Source of the DNA: Leucogyrophana mollusca
Lineage: Eukaryota > Basidiomycota > Agaricomycetes > Boletales
Direction of reading: 5' to 3'
Length of the DNA: 64,000 nucleotides
Assembly: GCA_021014945.1 (NCBI GenBank)
Contig: MU266329.1
Coordinates: 124,001-188,000 of the forward strand
Part shown: one piece after another, positions 32,835-45,646 of the stretch
Layout: every line of letters starts with the position of its first letter
Numbering within the stretch: position 1 is the stretch's first letter
Notes under the pieces: model-generated
What the model was told of the DNA's origin: nothing
Seen by the model: only the letters and a program-made list of their open reading frames with translations
Database searches by the model: none
Position numbers and translations under genes: made by a program

Positions 32835-35515
32835 ATGTCGACACAACCAGGCCAAGATGCAAAGTTCTTCCAGCGCGGTAAGATCGAGGTGCGAGATGTC
32901 GCCATGCCCATGGCAGCCCATTTCACGGCTACGATCCTGTAGGAGTTCCGCGCCGAGCTACAGGCGGCCGAGACAAAGGATAAGAAATATCAGAAGCGGA
33001 AGACTGTACTGAAGAAGGTGGTCGCGAACATCACGATGGGAAATGATAGTAAGTGCCCACATCCTATCTCTCTGCATCAGCTCTGCTCATATCTCGTGGT
33101 TAACACGTCCAGTGTCCCCTCTGTTCACGGACGTCGTGCAATGTCTTGGGACCCCATTACTTGAGATCAAGAAGAGTACGTGTATCACTGAGCTAGCAAT
33201 GTACATCTGACGTTCCCTTTCAGTGGTCTATCTCTTCCTGATGAGCTATGGGCGCACGAAGCCTGAACAGATACATCTAGTCATTCCGAGCTTCTTGCAG
33301 GTATCGTATGTTCGCCAGTAGTCAGCAAACCGGTGCTAAATACCGCTCCTAGGACTGTAACGACCGCAATCCCCTTATTCGCGCCCTTGCCATTCGAACC
33401 ATGTCCTATATCCCCATACCCGTCGTCACAGATGCACTCAGCGACCAATTAAGGCACTGTATAAAGGATAGAGATCCTTACGTGCGCAAAACTGCTGCAA
33501 TCTGTGTGGCCAAATTGTACACCGCTGACCCACGGAAAGCTGAGAGAGGCGGTTTCGTCGAGCTACTGAGAGATCTGATGCTGGATGCCAATGCTACAGT
33601 CGTTGCAAATGCCGTAGCAGCTCTATCGGAAATTGGCGACAGACAAGACGGCGTCATCTTCCGACTAAACCTGCTCATAGCGAGCAAACTGATCGCAGCG
33701 CTCGGCGAAAGCTCTGAGTGAGTTCTCATGATTGGTCTTTCCTCATGCCATGATGCTAACGAGTGTACCAGGTGGGGGCAAATATATATCCTTGATTCGC
33801 TACTGCGCTACGTCCCTGATAAACACGCGGACGCAGAGATGATGGCCGAACGCGTGATTGTACAGCTTCAGCATGCAAACTCAGCTGTGGTCTTGACGGC
33901 TATCAAGGTCCTTCTATATCTGATGAATTACATGGAGAACCGACGCCTCATAGACTACATCTGTAAAAAGATGGGCCCTCCACTAGGCAAGTTCCCCTGA
34001 CAGATTGCTTGGCGAGTAACCAACCCATGTCCCTGCAGTCACGCTGCTATCATCTGGCCCAGAAGTCCAATACGTCGCGCTCCGCAATATTCTCCTTATT
34101 ATACAACGACGACCCGCTGTGCTGAAGAACGACGTAAAGGTTTTTTTCTGCAAGTACAACGATCCAATATATGTCAAACTCGCCAAGTTGGAGATCATGT
34201 ATAGATTGGCACGAGAAGAGAATGCACGAGAAGTTTTAGCTGAGCTCGAAGAGTAAGACATTCACCTGCGTCCTCGAGATGACTGAAGGCTGATCGTATT
34301 AGGTATGCTTCTGAGGTGGACATCGATTTTGTTCGTAAAGCTGTGCGATCGATGGGTCGGCTCGCCATCAAAGTGGAGCCCGCTGCAGACAGCTGCATAC
34401 AGTCGCTCCTGGGCCTAATAGACACCAAAGTATCCTACGTCGTACAAGAGGCGGTGATTGTCACGAAGGATGTGTTCCGGAGGTACCCAGGCAAGTACGA
34501 GGGTATCATTCCGAAGCTATGCGAGAACCTCGACGCACTAGACGAGCCAGAGGCGAAGGCCGCTATGGTATGGATATTGGGGCAGTTTGCGGACAAGATA
34601 GACAATGCCGACGAGCTACTGGACGATCTCGTGTACACTTTCTTGGATGAACCGGTCGAAGTAAGCAACACGCCCTTGACCTCACTCACTGCATGAGTGC
34701 TGACTTCGCACCAGGTTCAACTTGCACTTCTCACAGCAACTGTAAAGCTCTTTATTCATAAGCACCAGTCAGACACTACCAAGGCGCTTGTACACAAGGT
34801 ACTGAAATGGGCAACAGAGGAGATCGACAACCCTGACCTGCGGGATCGTGGGTTTATGTACTGGAGAATGCTTGCGATGAATCCAACCCTCGCGGGCGAG
34901 ATCGTTCTGGCCGAGAAACCAGCCATCACAACGGACTCGGATCGCATGGATCGCGGTGCGCTGGATCAATTACTACTGCACACTGGCACATTGGGAAGCA
35001 TATACCATAAGAATCCAGAGGTGAGTTGCCACCTAACATAACCAAGTAGCACGCTAATAGTGCTGCAGACATTCATTCGTAATGCTGCTGGGCGGGCTTT
35101 GATCGACAGTCCAGCTTTGAACGCCAACTCCAGAGCGGTCCTTGTGCCCCTCTCACGTCCACAGCTTCCTCCGGTGGCCGTCAGTGTTTCCGGTCCCGGT
35201 CCGACAGAGCCTACTCGTCCGTCATCGCCACCTGGCGAGGCGGGAACATCGAAGCCGTCATTGGCTGTTCCTGTGGCATCGGGTTCAAGCGAGGGGCGAG
35301 ACCTACTCGACATTGATGACGTGACTGCTGAGTCTGGCGGGGGAGGTGATAGCGGGGAAGGCTATGGAGATATAGACGATGATGGCCCAACTGGCAATGC
35401 CGCAGACCCGTATGCAAACCTGGGCGGAGCATTTGGAGGATACTCAGCAGACGAACCAAAACCTATGGGAAATCGAACAGGACATGGCGGGGATTTGGAT
35501 GATCTGCTATTTTGA
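32835..35515 (+). CDS. APL2: AP-1 complex beta subunit (beta-adaptin, APL2-like)
   Basis: Large subunit of a clathrin adaptor acting in trans-Golgi/endosome sorting. The start at 32835 gives [10 protein letters not shown], joined after a GT-AG intron (32890-32942) to [20 protein letters not shown]. The HEAT-repeat trunk is nearly complete and highly conserved: [69 protein letters not shown] (about 34045-34110), [20 protein letters not shown] and [16 protein letters not shown] (about 34835-34870). The last exon is a Pro/Gly/Asp-rich hinge ending DLDDLLF. At about 730 aa the protein lacks the C-terminal ear (appendage) domain of animal beta-adaptins, as in many fungi. AP-1 is preferred over AP-2 from overall similarity, but this needs a tree. 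About eleven exons, all in phase. Confidence 0.94.
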
Positions 35516-35628
35516 CGAGACGGAAATTATGTCCAGTCGCGCTTCAGTCTGTATAACTCTCGTTCTCTACCGTCATGACTTATAAGCATTAGGAGTTACA
35601 GTCGCTACAGGCACGGAATGGACCGATC

Positions 35629-36705
35629 TCAACTCAACATGGACTGTATTTTGTCGGTGACTTGGGTAAAGCCGCTTTTGGGTCTCAAAGAGTTGTAATG
35701 CTGAGAAAAGAGGTAAGCTAGGTGTATGGACGGGCAATGCATCTTGCTGACCTCTCCAAGACCGTACATACGCCGATGAAAGCTGATCCGTACAACTTTT
35801 GCATCGCGTTCATTTCCGGCCTGTGGTGCACCGACTGGGTTGTGCACCACTACCGGGGGGACACCTCCCTGAACAACATGAATTGGCACCTGGTATGCCC
35901 TGCTCAGCGCCAATATCTCTGGTTCGCCGCCCCATGCTCCAGTATCACGGATGGTAACGCAATATTGCTCAAACTGCCGGGGCGTCATTAACCCTGTGTT
36001 ATCGGTGGCTCCAACACCGTCTTCCCCTCCAGGACAAGGAAGAAAGGGTAAGAAGTCGTCGGGGTGCGTGAAGATGTACGTGGATGCTGCAGTTCGAACG
36101 GTGACGTAGTTGGCTTGGCTCGATGGAAGGATGTTGAGAATCGCGAGCTGGTCGGCCACAGCTGAGAAGAGGCAATGTCCGTCTGGATTTATCTGAAAGA
36201 CAAAGATAACGTCAACGGGTCTGTCATCGCTGTGTGAGCGTTGGGAGTTATATGTATGTACTTCGTGAAGCTGTACTCCCAGTTCGTCGCAGGTGCGTCG
36301 TATTGATATCTCTTCCTGCTTGGCTTCTCTTTCAAGACGTGCGTCCGCCTCTGGGTCGGAAGGTGCATAATTTTGTGCCCTAGCGGCGACCTTTCTGGCC
36401 TGACAATAAGGATGAGCGAGGAACTCCACCAGTTCAAAGCTACTGATCACCTGTCGCGCTTGATGCCGGCTCTTTGAGTCCTGTTTCTGAGTAGGGGCTA
36501 TTGATTCCAGCCGATCCGAGTCTTTCTTGGCTTGCATCTCAGCAAGGACTATTGCAGACTCGCCCTGAACTGTCTGATTGCGGGAGTCGAGTTCTGCGAG
36601 GAGATCATTCATAAGCTCGTCATCGTCCCCTGGAGGAGGGACAGGCGTGTCTGTCTGCGGAGGGGACAGTATTTTCTTGATCTTGTTTCGTTTTGAGCCT
36701 GCCAT
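35629..36705 (-). CDS. OTU-family deubiquitinase (OTUD6/Otu2 type)
   Basis: Cysteine protease that removes ubiquitin; OTUD6/Otu2 members act on ribosomes and translation. The N-terminal half is a charged coiled coil (36690-36270). The OTU domain starts at INPDGHCLFSAVADQL (about 36190), with catalytic Asp and Cys. The catalytic His lies in HYNSLRPK near the C-terminus (about 35700-35675), joined to MYGLGE by removal of an intron. Three introns are read at 36400-36450 (51 nt), 36193-36261 (69 nt) and 35701-35751 (51 nt). All have GT-AG ends, are multiples of three and contain no stop, so the unspliced DNA is one 358-codon frame while the spliced protein is about 301 aa. The splices are supported because family sequence is continuous only without them. 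Start at 36705. Divergent from the AKR gene by 187 bp. Confidence 0.94.
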   Translation of the reverse strand: MAGSKRNKIKKILSPPQTDTPVPPPGDDDELMNDLLAELDSRNQTVQGESAIVLAEMQAKKDSDRLESIAPTQKQDSKSRHQARQVISSFELVEFLAHPYCQARKVAARAQNYAPSDPEADARLEREAKQEEISIRRTCDELGVQLHEVHTYNSQRSHSDDRPVDVIFVFQINPDGHCLFSAVADQLAILNILPSSQANYVTVRTAASTYIFTHPDDFLPFLPCPGGEDGVGATDNTGLMTPRQFEQYCVTIRDTGAWGGEPEILALSRAYQVPIHVVQGGVPPVVVHNPVGAPQAGNERDAKVVRISFHRRMYGLGEVSKMHCPSIHLAYLFSQHYNSLRPKSGFTQVTDKIQSMLS

Positions 36706-36778
36706 ACGATCGTGAGGTCACGAGTGAACAGTGGCTGCGACTCGGACTGGGAAGGCGCCAGAGGTGGCTTATTGGTAT

Positions 36779-36784
36779 CACGTG
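36779..36784. promoter_or_regulatory. CACGTG E-box in the OTU/AKR bidirectional promoter
   Basis: A CACGTG core in the 187-bp gap between the divergent OTU and AKR starts; a GGTCACGAG also lies at about 36717-36725. Likely bHLH-type site; inference only. Confidence 0.35.
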
Positions 36785-36834
36785 GTCAGGGGGATAAAGG
36801 TACTCCGGTCATTCTCATAGTAGTTCTGCTATCG

Positions 36835-36842
36835 TATATAAG
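36835..36842 (+). promoter_or_regulatory. TATA box of the aldo/keto reductase gene
   Basis: Reads TATATAAG, 50 bp upstream of the AKR start codon at 36892. Sequence and distance fit a core promoter. Confidence 0.55.
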
Positions 36843-36891
36843 GAGTGTATGAGTGCTAAGGCGGGTAGCATCTTTGTCATAAGCATCCATC

Positions 36892-38326
<1,435 letters not shown>

Positions 38327-38666
38327 GAGTCCGCATCAAATACAAACCAAACGATCGAACCTTCGAAACTGTAATAGTTGAGCTTATTAGGATACAATTT
38401 GCTGTAGAGCTGATGGGTGGCAGAGAAGAAAGGATAGGTACTAAGATAGCACTGCCACCGTAGATCGCCATCTATGAACAGTGGACTTTAGCCGACATCT
38501 CGACTGCATAAGACCTGCACGTTGTCCCTCCCAAGATTCGAAGCTTTTTTCTCCATACCTAAGCTGCTCTCGTGCCCAGTTTCAAAATCGACGCGAAACT
38601 CACTGTCTTTAGAGTTGAAAGGCCAGCTCGACACCAATTAAGCGTACAAACAATCCTCCGATAACA
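38327..38666. other. Intergenic region between AKR and the Rap1GDS1-like gene
   Basis: About 340 bp between two plus-strand genes; 3' region of one and promoter of the other. Nothing specific recognised. Confidence 0.5.
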
Positions 38667-41452
38667 ATGGACTCGGACTGCGCACAATGTGCAGAGAAGC
38701 TGGGAGAACTTCTCTCCCAGCTACCAGTAAACAACAATGGGCAGACGTGGCGCGACATCGAGCTAACTGCACAAAGCCTGGCGAATCAGCTTCGAGTCAG
38801 GGACACTCCAGGTGCGTTTATCTCCTAAGCTGATGGCGCGAGGCCCATTGATCATCTTGAACATGCACCCTTGACAGAAGACAATCACACTGCGCTGGGG
38901 AAAACACAACTACCGCAAGTCCTTACGTCCCTATTGACTAGTGCTCTTAATGGTTCTTCAGTGCCTGATGCCGACCACACAACCCCCGTGTACGAGATCC
39001 TTCGTGTTGGGGCAAATTTGTGTGTGGAGCACGGTGCGTGAACACACAATTGCACGGGTACCAGCTGACGTTGCTTCTATAAACATTTAGATCCCAACCG
39101 CGGTCAGCTCTTGGACGCAGGCTTTCCCCAGGCCATCGTATCTCTCTTAGAAGGCTATGCAGATACCGTTCCCTCTGGTCCATTAAGCGATCCTTTGCCG
39201 CTGTCGATCCCAAACCTTCAAGTCGCCAAAACTGCTATTGGGGTTCTCCTGAACGCGAGTGTAAACTATGGTGCGCGTGAACCAATTTATGAGCCTTGTT
39301 GGTTACTAACAACATCGCTAGCACCTGTGAAATTTCGTTTGATTTCGTTAGAAGTCGCAATGACTCTAATTCGACTATCCTCCGCCATTTACCCGACAGC
39401 CTCGTGGATGAGGAGTCTTGCATTGAACTCACAGGAGAGTGCCGCTGACCAGATCGCAGAATCTTGGAGCCTACGCAGTGGTCTATCGAGCTGGGCGTGG
39501 AGGTTGATCGCAGAACTCAGGGACGACTGTGCGTGTGGAGTAACGAATATTTGACCGGGCCTTACCTCTCTTTCTCCTAGCCCACCCGCTATTCGATCCA
39601 GACGTATTACCATACCTCATTCCATCTCTTGTCGCCTTCACACCTCCAATGTTGACATCTCCGCCACCCCCGCCTTTCTCTCAGCCATCTCAACTCCGCA
39701 CTTCTCTCCTTCAAGCCGACTTTGATCTCCTCGCAGAGTCGTGCTCTCACATCGAGTCTCTCGCCCTTGACGTTGAGGACGTCCGTCTTTCCCTCGCCCG
39801 CGGTTTCCAATTCCCAGCGGAGCATAATGGCGTAGCATGCTTTTCTGCCATGCTGGACTTCATAGAAATAGGCAATTACGCGCCACTCTGGTACGTACAG
39901 GGCGATGCAAGCCTCGAAAATAGCCTATTTGAAGTGAGGAGTAAAGAAAAGGCATTTGACGACTGCAAGGCTGCGATCATAAAGGCTGTTGTGGAGGTAT
40001 CTGGTGAGGACAAGAACGTGGACGTGCTTTGTGATGATTCAGAAGAGGGAAAGCCTGGAGGTGACTTTGTTTCGCGGCTGGTGAGCTGGATCCGAGCTTT
40101 CGTTAGTCAGGGCAGTGGGGGAAATGCCAGGGATGATCTGGCCATTTGCGCTACGCTGTCTCTGGGCAACCTAACAAGAAGAGGTTCGTTTATAACGACT
40201 ATCTCATGGCATCTCCGCTGACCGTGGGGCCCGCGACCAGAATTCCATTCCACAATTCTGCTGTCACCACCTCATAATATCGCCCAGCTGCTTTCTACCG
40301 ATGTGTTACTATCTCCATCTGCTGACATCAAGCTCAAGCATGGCGTCATTGGCCTTCTCAAGCACCTCTCTCAATCTTCATCTCAGTCTCCTACGAACAG
40401 AGCTGCACTCACCAGCGCAGGCGTGGTTGAACGGATAGTCGCAAGCGGGGTATGGGACGATCGAAGCGACGTGATGGCGGACATCGTACAGGTAAATGCG
40501 ATTGGGGTCGTGAAGCACTTATGCAGCAACAGCGGTAAGTCATTGTCTTTTGGTTATAACCGGCAGACTGTCTTATTTTGTGTGCTGTCAGTGGACAATT
40601 CGCTTGCATTGATTTTCCCAGGAGCGAACCAGGAGTCGTCTTCAACTGGTCTCGCACAACTCCTGTCACTCGTGAAGCGATCGGACACAATTGCAATTAA
40701 GAGCGAAGGCACTCGAGTCCTCGTCAACGTGATAAGATCACTTTGGTCGAGTGAAACTACTAGCGAGCAGAGCGGCAGTGATGGAGCGGAGGAGAGGCAA
40801 CGGAAGCGAGAACAGGCCATTGATGCCCTGTTGATTCCCTCTTGCGCCGAGGCGCTTGCAGCCCTCATTGGAAGAAGCACCAAATACCCTATTCTAGTCA
40901 ACGAGGGCGTGGTTGCGCTCAGCTTGCTTAGTACGCACCGCAGTGGGGGTGAGTATCCCTGGTCACTACTGTCTTTCGAAGCAAGGCTGAGTAGGTATAG
41001 GTCCCTTGGTGTTGAACGCCATCCTTGCGCCACTTCCTATAGAAGCGACGCCCTCTATGCCAGGATCCACGCCAATGTCGGCGACCGCGTCAGCGAGTAG
41101 CGAGACTGATTCGCCTGTCGTGACGTCTCCTGCAGGCACGCGTGGTCGCTCCGCCTTGCCTCGACGTGCACTTGATCATCTGGTACTGGTACTACGAAAC
41201 AGTTCTGGCAGCGATGGCTCCGCTAGTCCACACCGCCCAACCCCAGTCGCCTACCCAATTGAAATTCGGGCAAATATCTGTGCGCTACTTGGTCAGATGG
41301 CGAAGACCACTTCGGGCGTAGAGCTGGACATTGTGAAGGAATCCACACGACCTATCTTAGACGAACTCGCTCGGAATACGCAAGCCCAAGGCAGGGAGGG
41401 TATGTTGAGTGTTGCGGCAAAGAGAGTGCTTGATGTGTGGACGTCTGAATAG
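38667..41452 (+). CDS. Armadillo-repeat protein, Rap1 GTPase-GDP dissociation stimulator 1-like
   Basis: An all-helical protein of about 800 aa. The start at 38667 opens CAQCAEKLGELLSQLP. Successive ARM-like helices are seen, for example YEILRVGANLCVEH, VAKTAIGVLLNASVNY, DDLAICATLSLGNLTRR (about 40130-40180), KHGVIGLLKHLSQSS, ADIVQVNAIGVVKHLCSN and NEGVVALSLLSTHRSGG. This resembles fungal homologues of SmgGDS (Rap1GDS1), which bind prenylated small GTPases with a C-terminal polybasic tail. A Ser/Thr-rich insert lies near 41060-41160, before the last ARM block ending at 41452. Introns are recognised at about 38811-38878, 39033-39090, 39279-39322, 39531-39579, 40183-40240, 40535-40620 and 40948-41000. 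In-frame intron retention is possible at some. Other ARM families cannot be ruled out without a profile search. Confidence 0.78.
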
Positions 41453-41660
41453 GAGAAGTTCGTACGAGGTGAATATGTGGCTTCGGTTGTTGTGCTGGTG
41501 CTTTTGCTGTATGTACTAGATACATCTTTGAGTTTCGTGGAAATTTGTTGCTTCAAATCTTTGTACGCTGCACCAGTGCTTTATTACGGATCTGTTATTA
41601 TTGAATGAACTGCTCTACAAGTAGGGGGTACAAGCTAAATTGATCGGTTGCGGGGAAGGC

Positions 41661-42419
41661 TTATTGCACATCCTTCAGCGAGTTCAGCTCCCGGCGATAG
41701 CCAAATAATGGAGATACAAATCCTCCCAGAATTCTGATCAGCTAAATAGGCCAATGCCATCATCAGCGTATTAATGATGCGCTGAACCATGATACTTACC
41801 CCCTTCTCTATACTCCTGAACCCCCCGGGGAGAGACGGCATAGAATCCCCGTGGTAGATGATAGGAAACAGCCGGAGTGGGTTGCTGGGGAACTGTCCGG
41901 AGGCGTACAGATTTCGGAAAAACAGTTCCTTGACGTCGTCCTATTGCACAGAGCATGAGTACATGTCTGTAGTGAGGGGGTAAGATATTTACCATAGGCG
42001 TGCTCTTTTCTTCAAATACGGTCTCAATCCCAACCACAGAAGAAAGCGAATGTACAACCCCTCTCGGCACGGTGACTTCACCATCATCAGGCGTGTATAT
42101 TCTAGTGTCCTTGCCGACCAAGTACATCATCTTGCCTTGGAGCACTCGGAAGGTTTCATCGTGATTGGCGTGCCTGGGTGTTGAGAGAATTTAGTCACGC
42201 CCAATACCCGTTATCCAAAAAACTCACCAATGGGGAGGAACATACAGCTGTTCAGCATCGGCGGCGACGTGTACTCGAGAGAGAAAGTTGCTGTCGCGGA
42301 GAAAAGTCTGTGTTGCTCGTCACTGGACGTGGTGGTTGATACACATGGAAACATACCATAGTGATGCCCTTTCCCATTGTAATGGTGTCGGTTATGGCGC
42401 CTGAATTTGAGGCAGACAT
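41661..42419 (-). CDS. Cupin-domain protein, paralogue 1
   Basis: Small fungal cupin of about 180 aa, substrate unknown. Start at 42419 (SASNSGAITDTITMGKG). After a first intron comes TFLRDSNFLSRVHVAADAE, then the first cupin motif PPHWHANHDETFRVLQGKM (about 42240 and 42180-42130, split by an intron), with metal-type ligands His-x-His and Glu. The second motif, IYTPDDGEVTVPRGVVHSLS, holds its His (about 42110-42050). A further exon includes KELFFRNLYASGQ and YHGDSMPSLPGG. The last exon reads LIRILGGFVSPLFGYRREL and ends at 41661. All introns have GT-AG ends. It shares exon layout and about half its residues with the cupin 595 bp upstream, so the two are tandem duplicates. Lacking a signal peptide, it is likely cytosolic. 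Confidence 0.88.
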
Positions 42420-43013
42420 GTGAATAGCTGATGAATGTGGGTGTTTGGGTGAATGCGAGAATAATTATCGAAGGCAGGCCTGCACTTTAAACCGTTCAAA
42501 ACCGCAGTACTTATCAGTCACCATTTGACTGACGAAGGATGACAGGGACCCTGCTACAACAGCTATACGCAGCCGCTAGGGGTATCATCCGTAGCACGCA
42601 AGGCAATAACTCTAATTTGGTCAGCCAGGTGCCTGCCGTTCAGACGCGTCGTCCTCATGATTGGGTAATTCTCGGTCTGCCTGTGATCAGCTGCGCTCGC
42701 GATCACATCGCGAGACGCTTGTGGCTTCCCGAGAAGCTGTGTAAGGCTCGGCCACTGGGATATCGCAGAGGCGGGTTATCATCACACTGAAGGAGTTAGT
42801 GACAAGTAGTGCCGAACATGCTGTTAATAGCTTATCAGCGCTTATTCAACAATGTGGCTGCGCCCACACGTTGCAGAACAGGAGGTGTTAAGCATATCAG
42901 GGAAATTATTTTGTTCCAGGGTACTTGTGGCCAACTCGATGGCTCGACCAAAACTCGAGAGCGAAATCATACTTTGTGGAGGATCCATTGTCACAAACCT
43001 TCCCATACCACCG
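42420..43013. other. Intergenic region between the two cupin genes
   Basis: About 595 bp holding the promoter of cupin 1 and the 3' end of cupin 2. An 83-aa plus-strand frame (42539-42790) shows no family features and is taken as chance. Confidence 0.5.
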
Positions 43014-43820
43014 TTAAACCTTCTTGAGAGTCACCCACGTTCTGCGATAGCCGAACAATGGGGACAAGTAGTTTCCAACAAGGAACGCGAACTAGGAACA
43101 CAATGTTGTCTCAGCTGCGCATCGTCTTCGCAAGCGAATGAAAACTCGCCATTTTATCCAGCCATTTGAAGCCGCCAGGAAGGGAAGGTATCGCATCGCC
43201 ATGATAGAACACGGGAAAAATTTGCAGCAGATTGTCCAAACGAACACCAGGTGCGAAAAGGTTGCGGAAAAAGAGCTCCTTCTCGTCATCCTACGAACTT
43301 GACGCGTCAGTGTCGGGCCCAGAAACGATCAACTATTTACCATGGGAGAGGTCTTCTCTTCGAATATGGTCTCTACCACCCGGGGCGTTAGTGGTTTCGG
43401 GTTGACATAAGCAGATCACTGTCACTCACCTATGCCCTGTACGGATGAGATGGCATGGACAACGCCTTTTGGGATGTGAATAACACCGTCCTCAGGTACA
43501 TATATCCTGGTAATTGAGCCAATGGTATACTTCATTTGACCACGTAAAACACGGAATATCTCATCGTGCTGTTCATGCCTGTAGTAAAATCGATGGTCAG
43601 CACAACACACGCCAAGTGAGCCCAAAAACATGCCAATGAGGAGGGACCTGCAAAAGCTCCGCGTCCGCAGTGATGTGCACCCGAGCGAGGTACGGTTCGT
43701 TGCGGAGGAAAGTCTACGCACTAGTCAGGGCGCGAGTCTCCAGCTTATCGAAGACTGGCGCACCATCGAAAGCCCTTTCCCCATTGAAATTGTATTCTCT
43801 GTTGTGTAGAGTTCTGTCAT
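43014..43820 (-). CDS. Cupin-domain protein, paralogue 2, with two apparent GC-AG introns
   Basis: Tandem paralogue of the cupin at 41661-42419. Start at 43820 (MTELYTTENTISMGKGLSM). Then TFLRNEPYLARVHITADAE, the first cupin motif PPHWHEQHDEIFRVLRGQM, the second motif IYVPEDGVIHIPKGVVHAIS, KELFFRNLFAPG, YHGDAIPSLPGGFKWLDKM and a last exon with LVGNYLSPLFGYRRTW ending at 43014. To keep this sequence, two introns must start with GC: 43579-43633 (donor GCATGT) and 43092-43149 (donor GCGAGT). The same positions in paralogue 1 have GT donors. The conserved His and Glu ligands are all present, so the gene looks functional. It is divergent from the enoyl-CoA isomerase-like gene (510 bp). Substrate unknown. 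Confidence 0.87.
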
Positions 43821-44329
43821 TGTGGATTTATGTGCTGTCGAATACGGTGCGGAGAAGGGCTGAAAGTCTCAACATTGAACAGGCCCTTCGCATTCAGTAG
43901 CCATGCCGGATGCTTGCGTGTCATGTAACACTCTGAAGTCTCGTGAGTGCGCTCAAGTCGCTGCTTTTTGTCATCAAGAGTTTGACTGTATTGACGGGCC
44001 TGTGAACGGTGGGTCGGGGCATGACGGCGGGTTTGGCAGCACACATTTTTTTCCCTCGCCAGAAAGCTTGAGATGGTGTACATCAGCATTGCCGACAGCG
44101 TTGATCCTAGAAATCAATCGACGCTGGCAGCTTGGAATCTCATATCGCAAGGGCTGACGAACAGTGAATTGACGATTTGCTGCCACCGGTTATACCGGCT
44201 ATGATCACGAAGCCGGACAACTCTCTCACTGACATCTCTCCCACTGGCATAATACAGCATGGATGAAACACCGTTCTGCATCGTTAGATACATCGTCTGC
44301 TTGGGCCGCTACCTCCCGTTCTCTGTACC
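43821..44329. other. Divergent intergenic region between cupin 2 and the enoyl-CoA gene
   Basis: About 510 bp with the promoters of both genes. Small frames on either strand lack family features. Confidence 0.45.
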
Positions 44330-45646
44330 ATGAGCAAAATCGCGGTCACCGTTTCCCATGGAATCGCGACCATAACCTTGAACGAGCCTCAAAGGTTAAA
44401 CGCACTTTCACCTGAAGGTTCGTCCTGTCATTGGTGAACCGAGATATTTCTCGGATCCTGAGTTCCCACTTTTGCTTCGTGTGCAGATTACGATATTTTT
44501 GCCAACTCTTTGAGAGAAATTGACCAGAGAGACGATGTGGTTGTAACGGTCTGGCAAGGTGAGGCTGTAGAGCTGTGTGCGATAGAATTGTTTTCAAGTT
44601 CTAATACATCACAGCTACCGGAAACTGGTTTTGTGCGTGAGTCCAGTTCCTTCCAATCTCTTTCTCACCCAGGCGATGACTGACGGATACACTGCACGTC
44701 GATCAGTGGGACAAACGTGAAAGCCAGACAAGAAAAGGAAGTCGGGCCTACAGTTCGTGATCAGCTGTTGGCTCGGGTCGTACAGGCCAATACAGATTGT
44801 ACTCGTGCTGTATGTCCCTTCCCAATCTTCCGATTTTCTTTTCATTCAGGGCCACGGAGTTGTACACGCATAGCAAGATTTTGGTCGCCGCTCTTAACGG
44901 GCCTGTCATGGGTGAGCTAGCGTGTGTAATTTGCCGCTCAAGGCTCTAGTCACTCATATCCACACCTATATTGTCAGGCATAGCAGCGGGTGTGTAGCTT
45001 TGTCAGACATACCAAGCATACATTCTGAGGGTGGCAAAAGCATTTCTTGGAAATTTTGACTTCATATACTCCGTGCCTGATGCGTGGTTGTACGTGGGGT
45101 TCACTTTTCTAGGTAAGTAGCAATGCTCCGTGTGTCGAGTCAATCTAAAGAGTTCCCCCAGGCATCATAGTTGAAGGCGGAGCGAGCGTCGGATTTGTTA
45201 ACCGGAGTACGCACTGTCGGTGCAAGCAACAACTATTGGAACGCTGATATGAGTTTCAGTGGGTTTAGCGAAAGCGAACGAAGTCCTTATGTTCAACAGC
45301 AAAAAGGGCGCCCAAGAGCTCCTTGAATGTGGCTTTATAAAGTAGGTCAGCCTTGTAGCATGATGTGACACTCGTCTAATCGCTCCACAGCAAAATATTC
45401 CCTTCTCAGTCCCCAGAATCATTTCATGCTGCTGTGCGAGAACATCTCATGTCTGAACTAGATGGACTGGACCGCACGGCAATCTTGACAGTCAAGTCAC
45501 TCATTAGGACTGGGTTGAAGGAGAAGAATGATCCTGATGCGGTAAACCTTCGGGAAAGCTACGCACAAGCAGAGAGGTTTGCGAGCGGAATCCCTGCAAC
45601 ACGTTTCGGCATGATTGCAAGGAAGGAAATTAAACACAAGCTGTGA
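44330..45646 (+). CDS. Enoyl-CoA isomerase/hydratase-family protein, probably peroxisomal
   Basis: Crotonase-fold enzyme likely used in beta-oxidation of unsaturated fatty acids (Eci1/Dci1-like). The start at 44330 gives KIAVTVSHGIATITLNEPQR. The oxyanion-hole parts are seen as ATGNWFCAGTNVKA (about 44612-44730) and ILVAALNGPVMGIAAAFLG (about 44870-45065), followed by VEGGASVGFVNRMGLAKANE with the Glu used by isomerases of this type, and FNSKKGAQELLECGFINKIF. The C-terminus is KEIKHKL; HKL is a plausible variant of the PTS1 peroxisomal signal. Eight or nine exons; one is only 12 nt long (44978-44989), coding part of GIAAA. Length about 275 aa. Hydratase versus isomerase cannot be settled by eye; the pattern favours isomerase. 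Confidence 0.85.
44978..44989 (+). other. 12-nt microexon of the enoyl-CoA gene
   Basis: Lies between an AG acceptor (TTGTCAG) and a GTGTGT donor. Inclusion joins PVMG to AAFLGNFDF with perfect phase and restores the conserved GIAAAFLG strand; skipping would delete four conserved residues but keep the frame. Confidence 0.75.

Noticed and set aside
42539..42790. 83-codon plus-strand frame between the cupins
   Set aside because: No family features, no promoter or splice support, and it overlaps the promoter of cupin 1.
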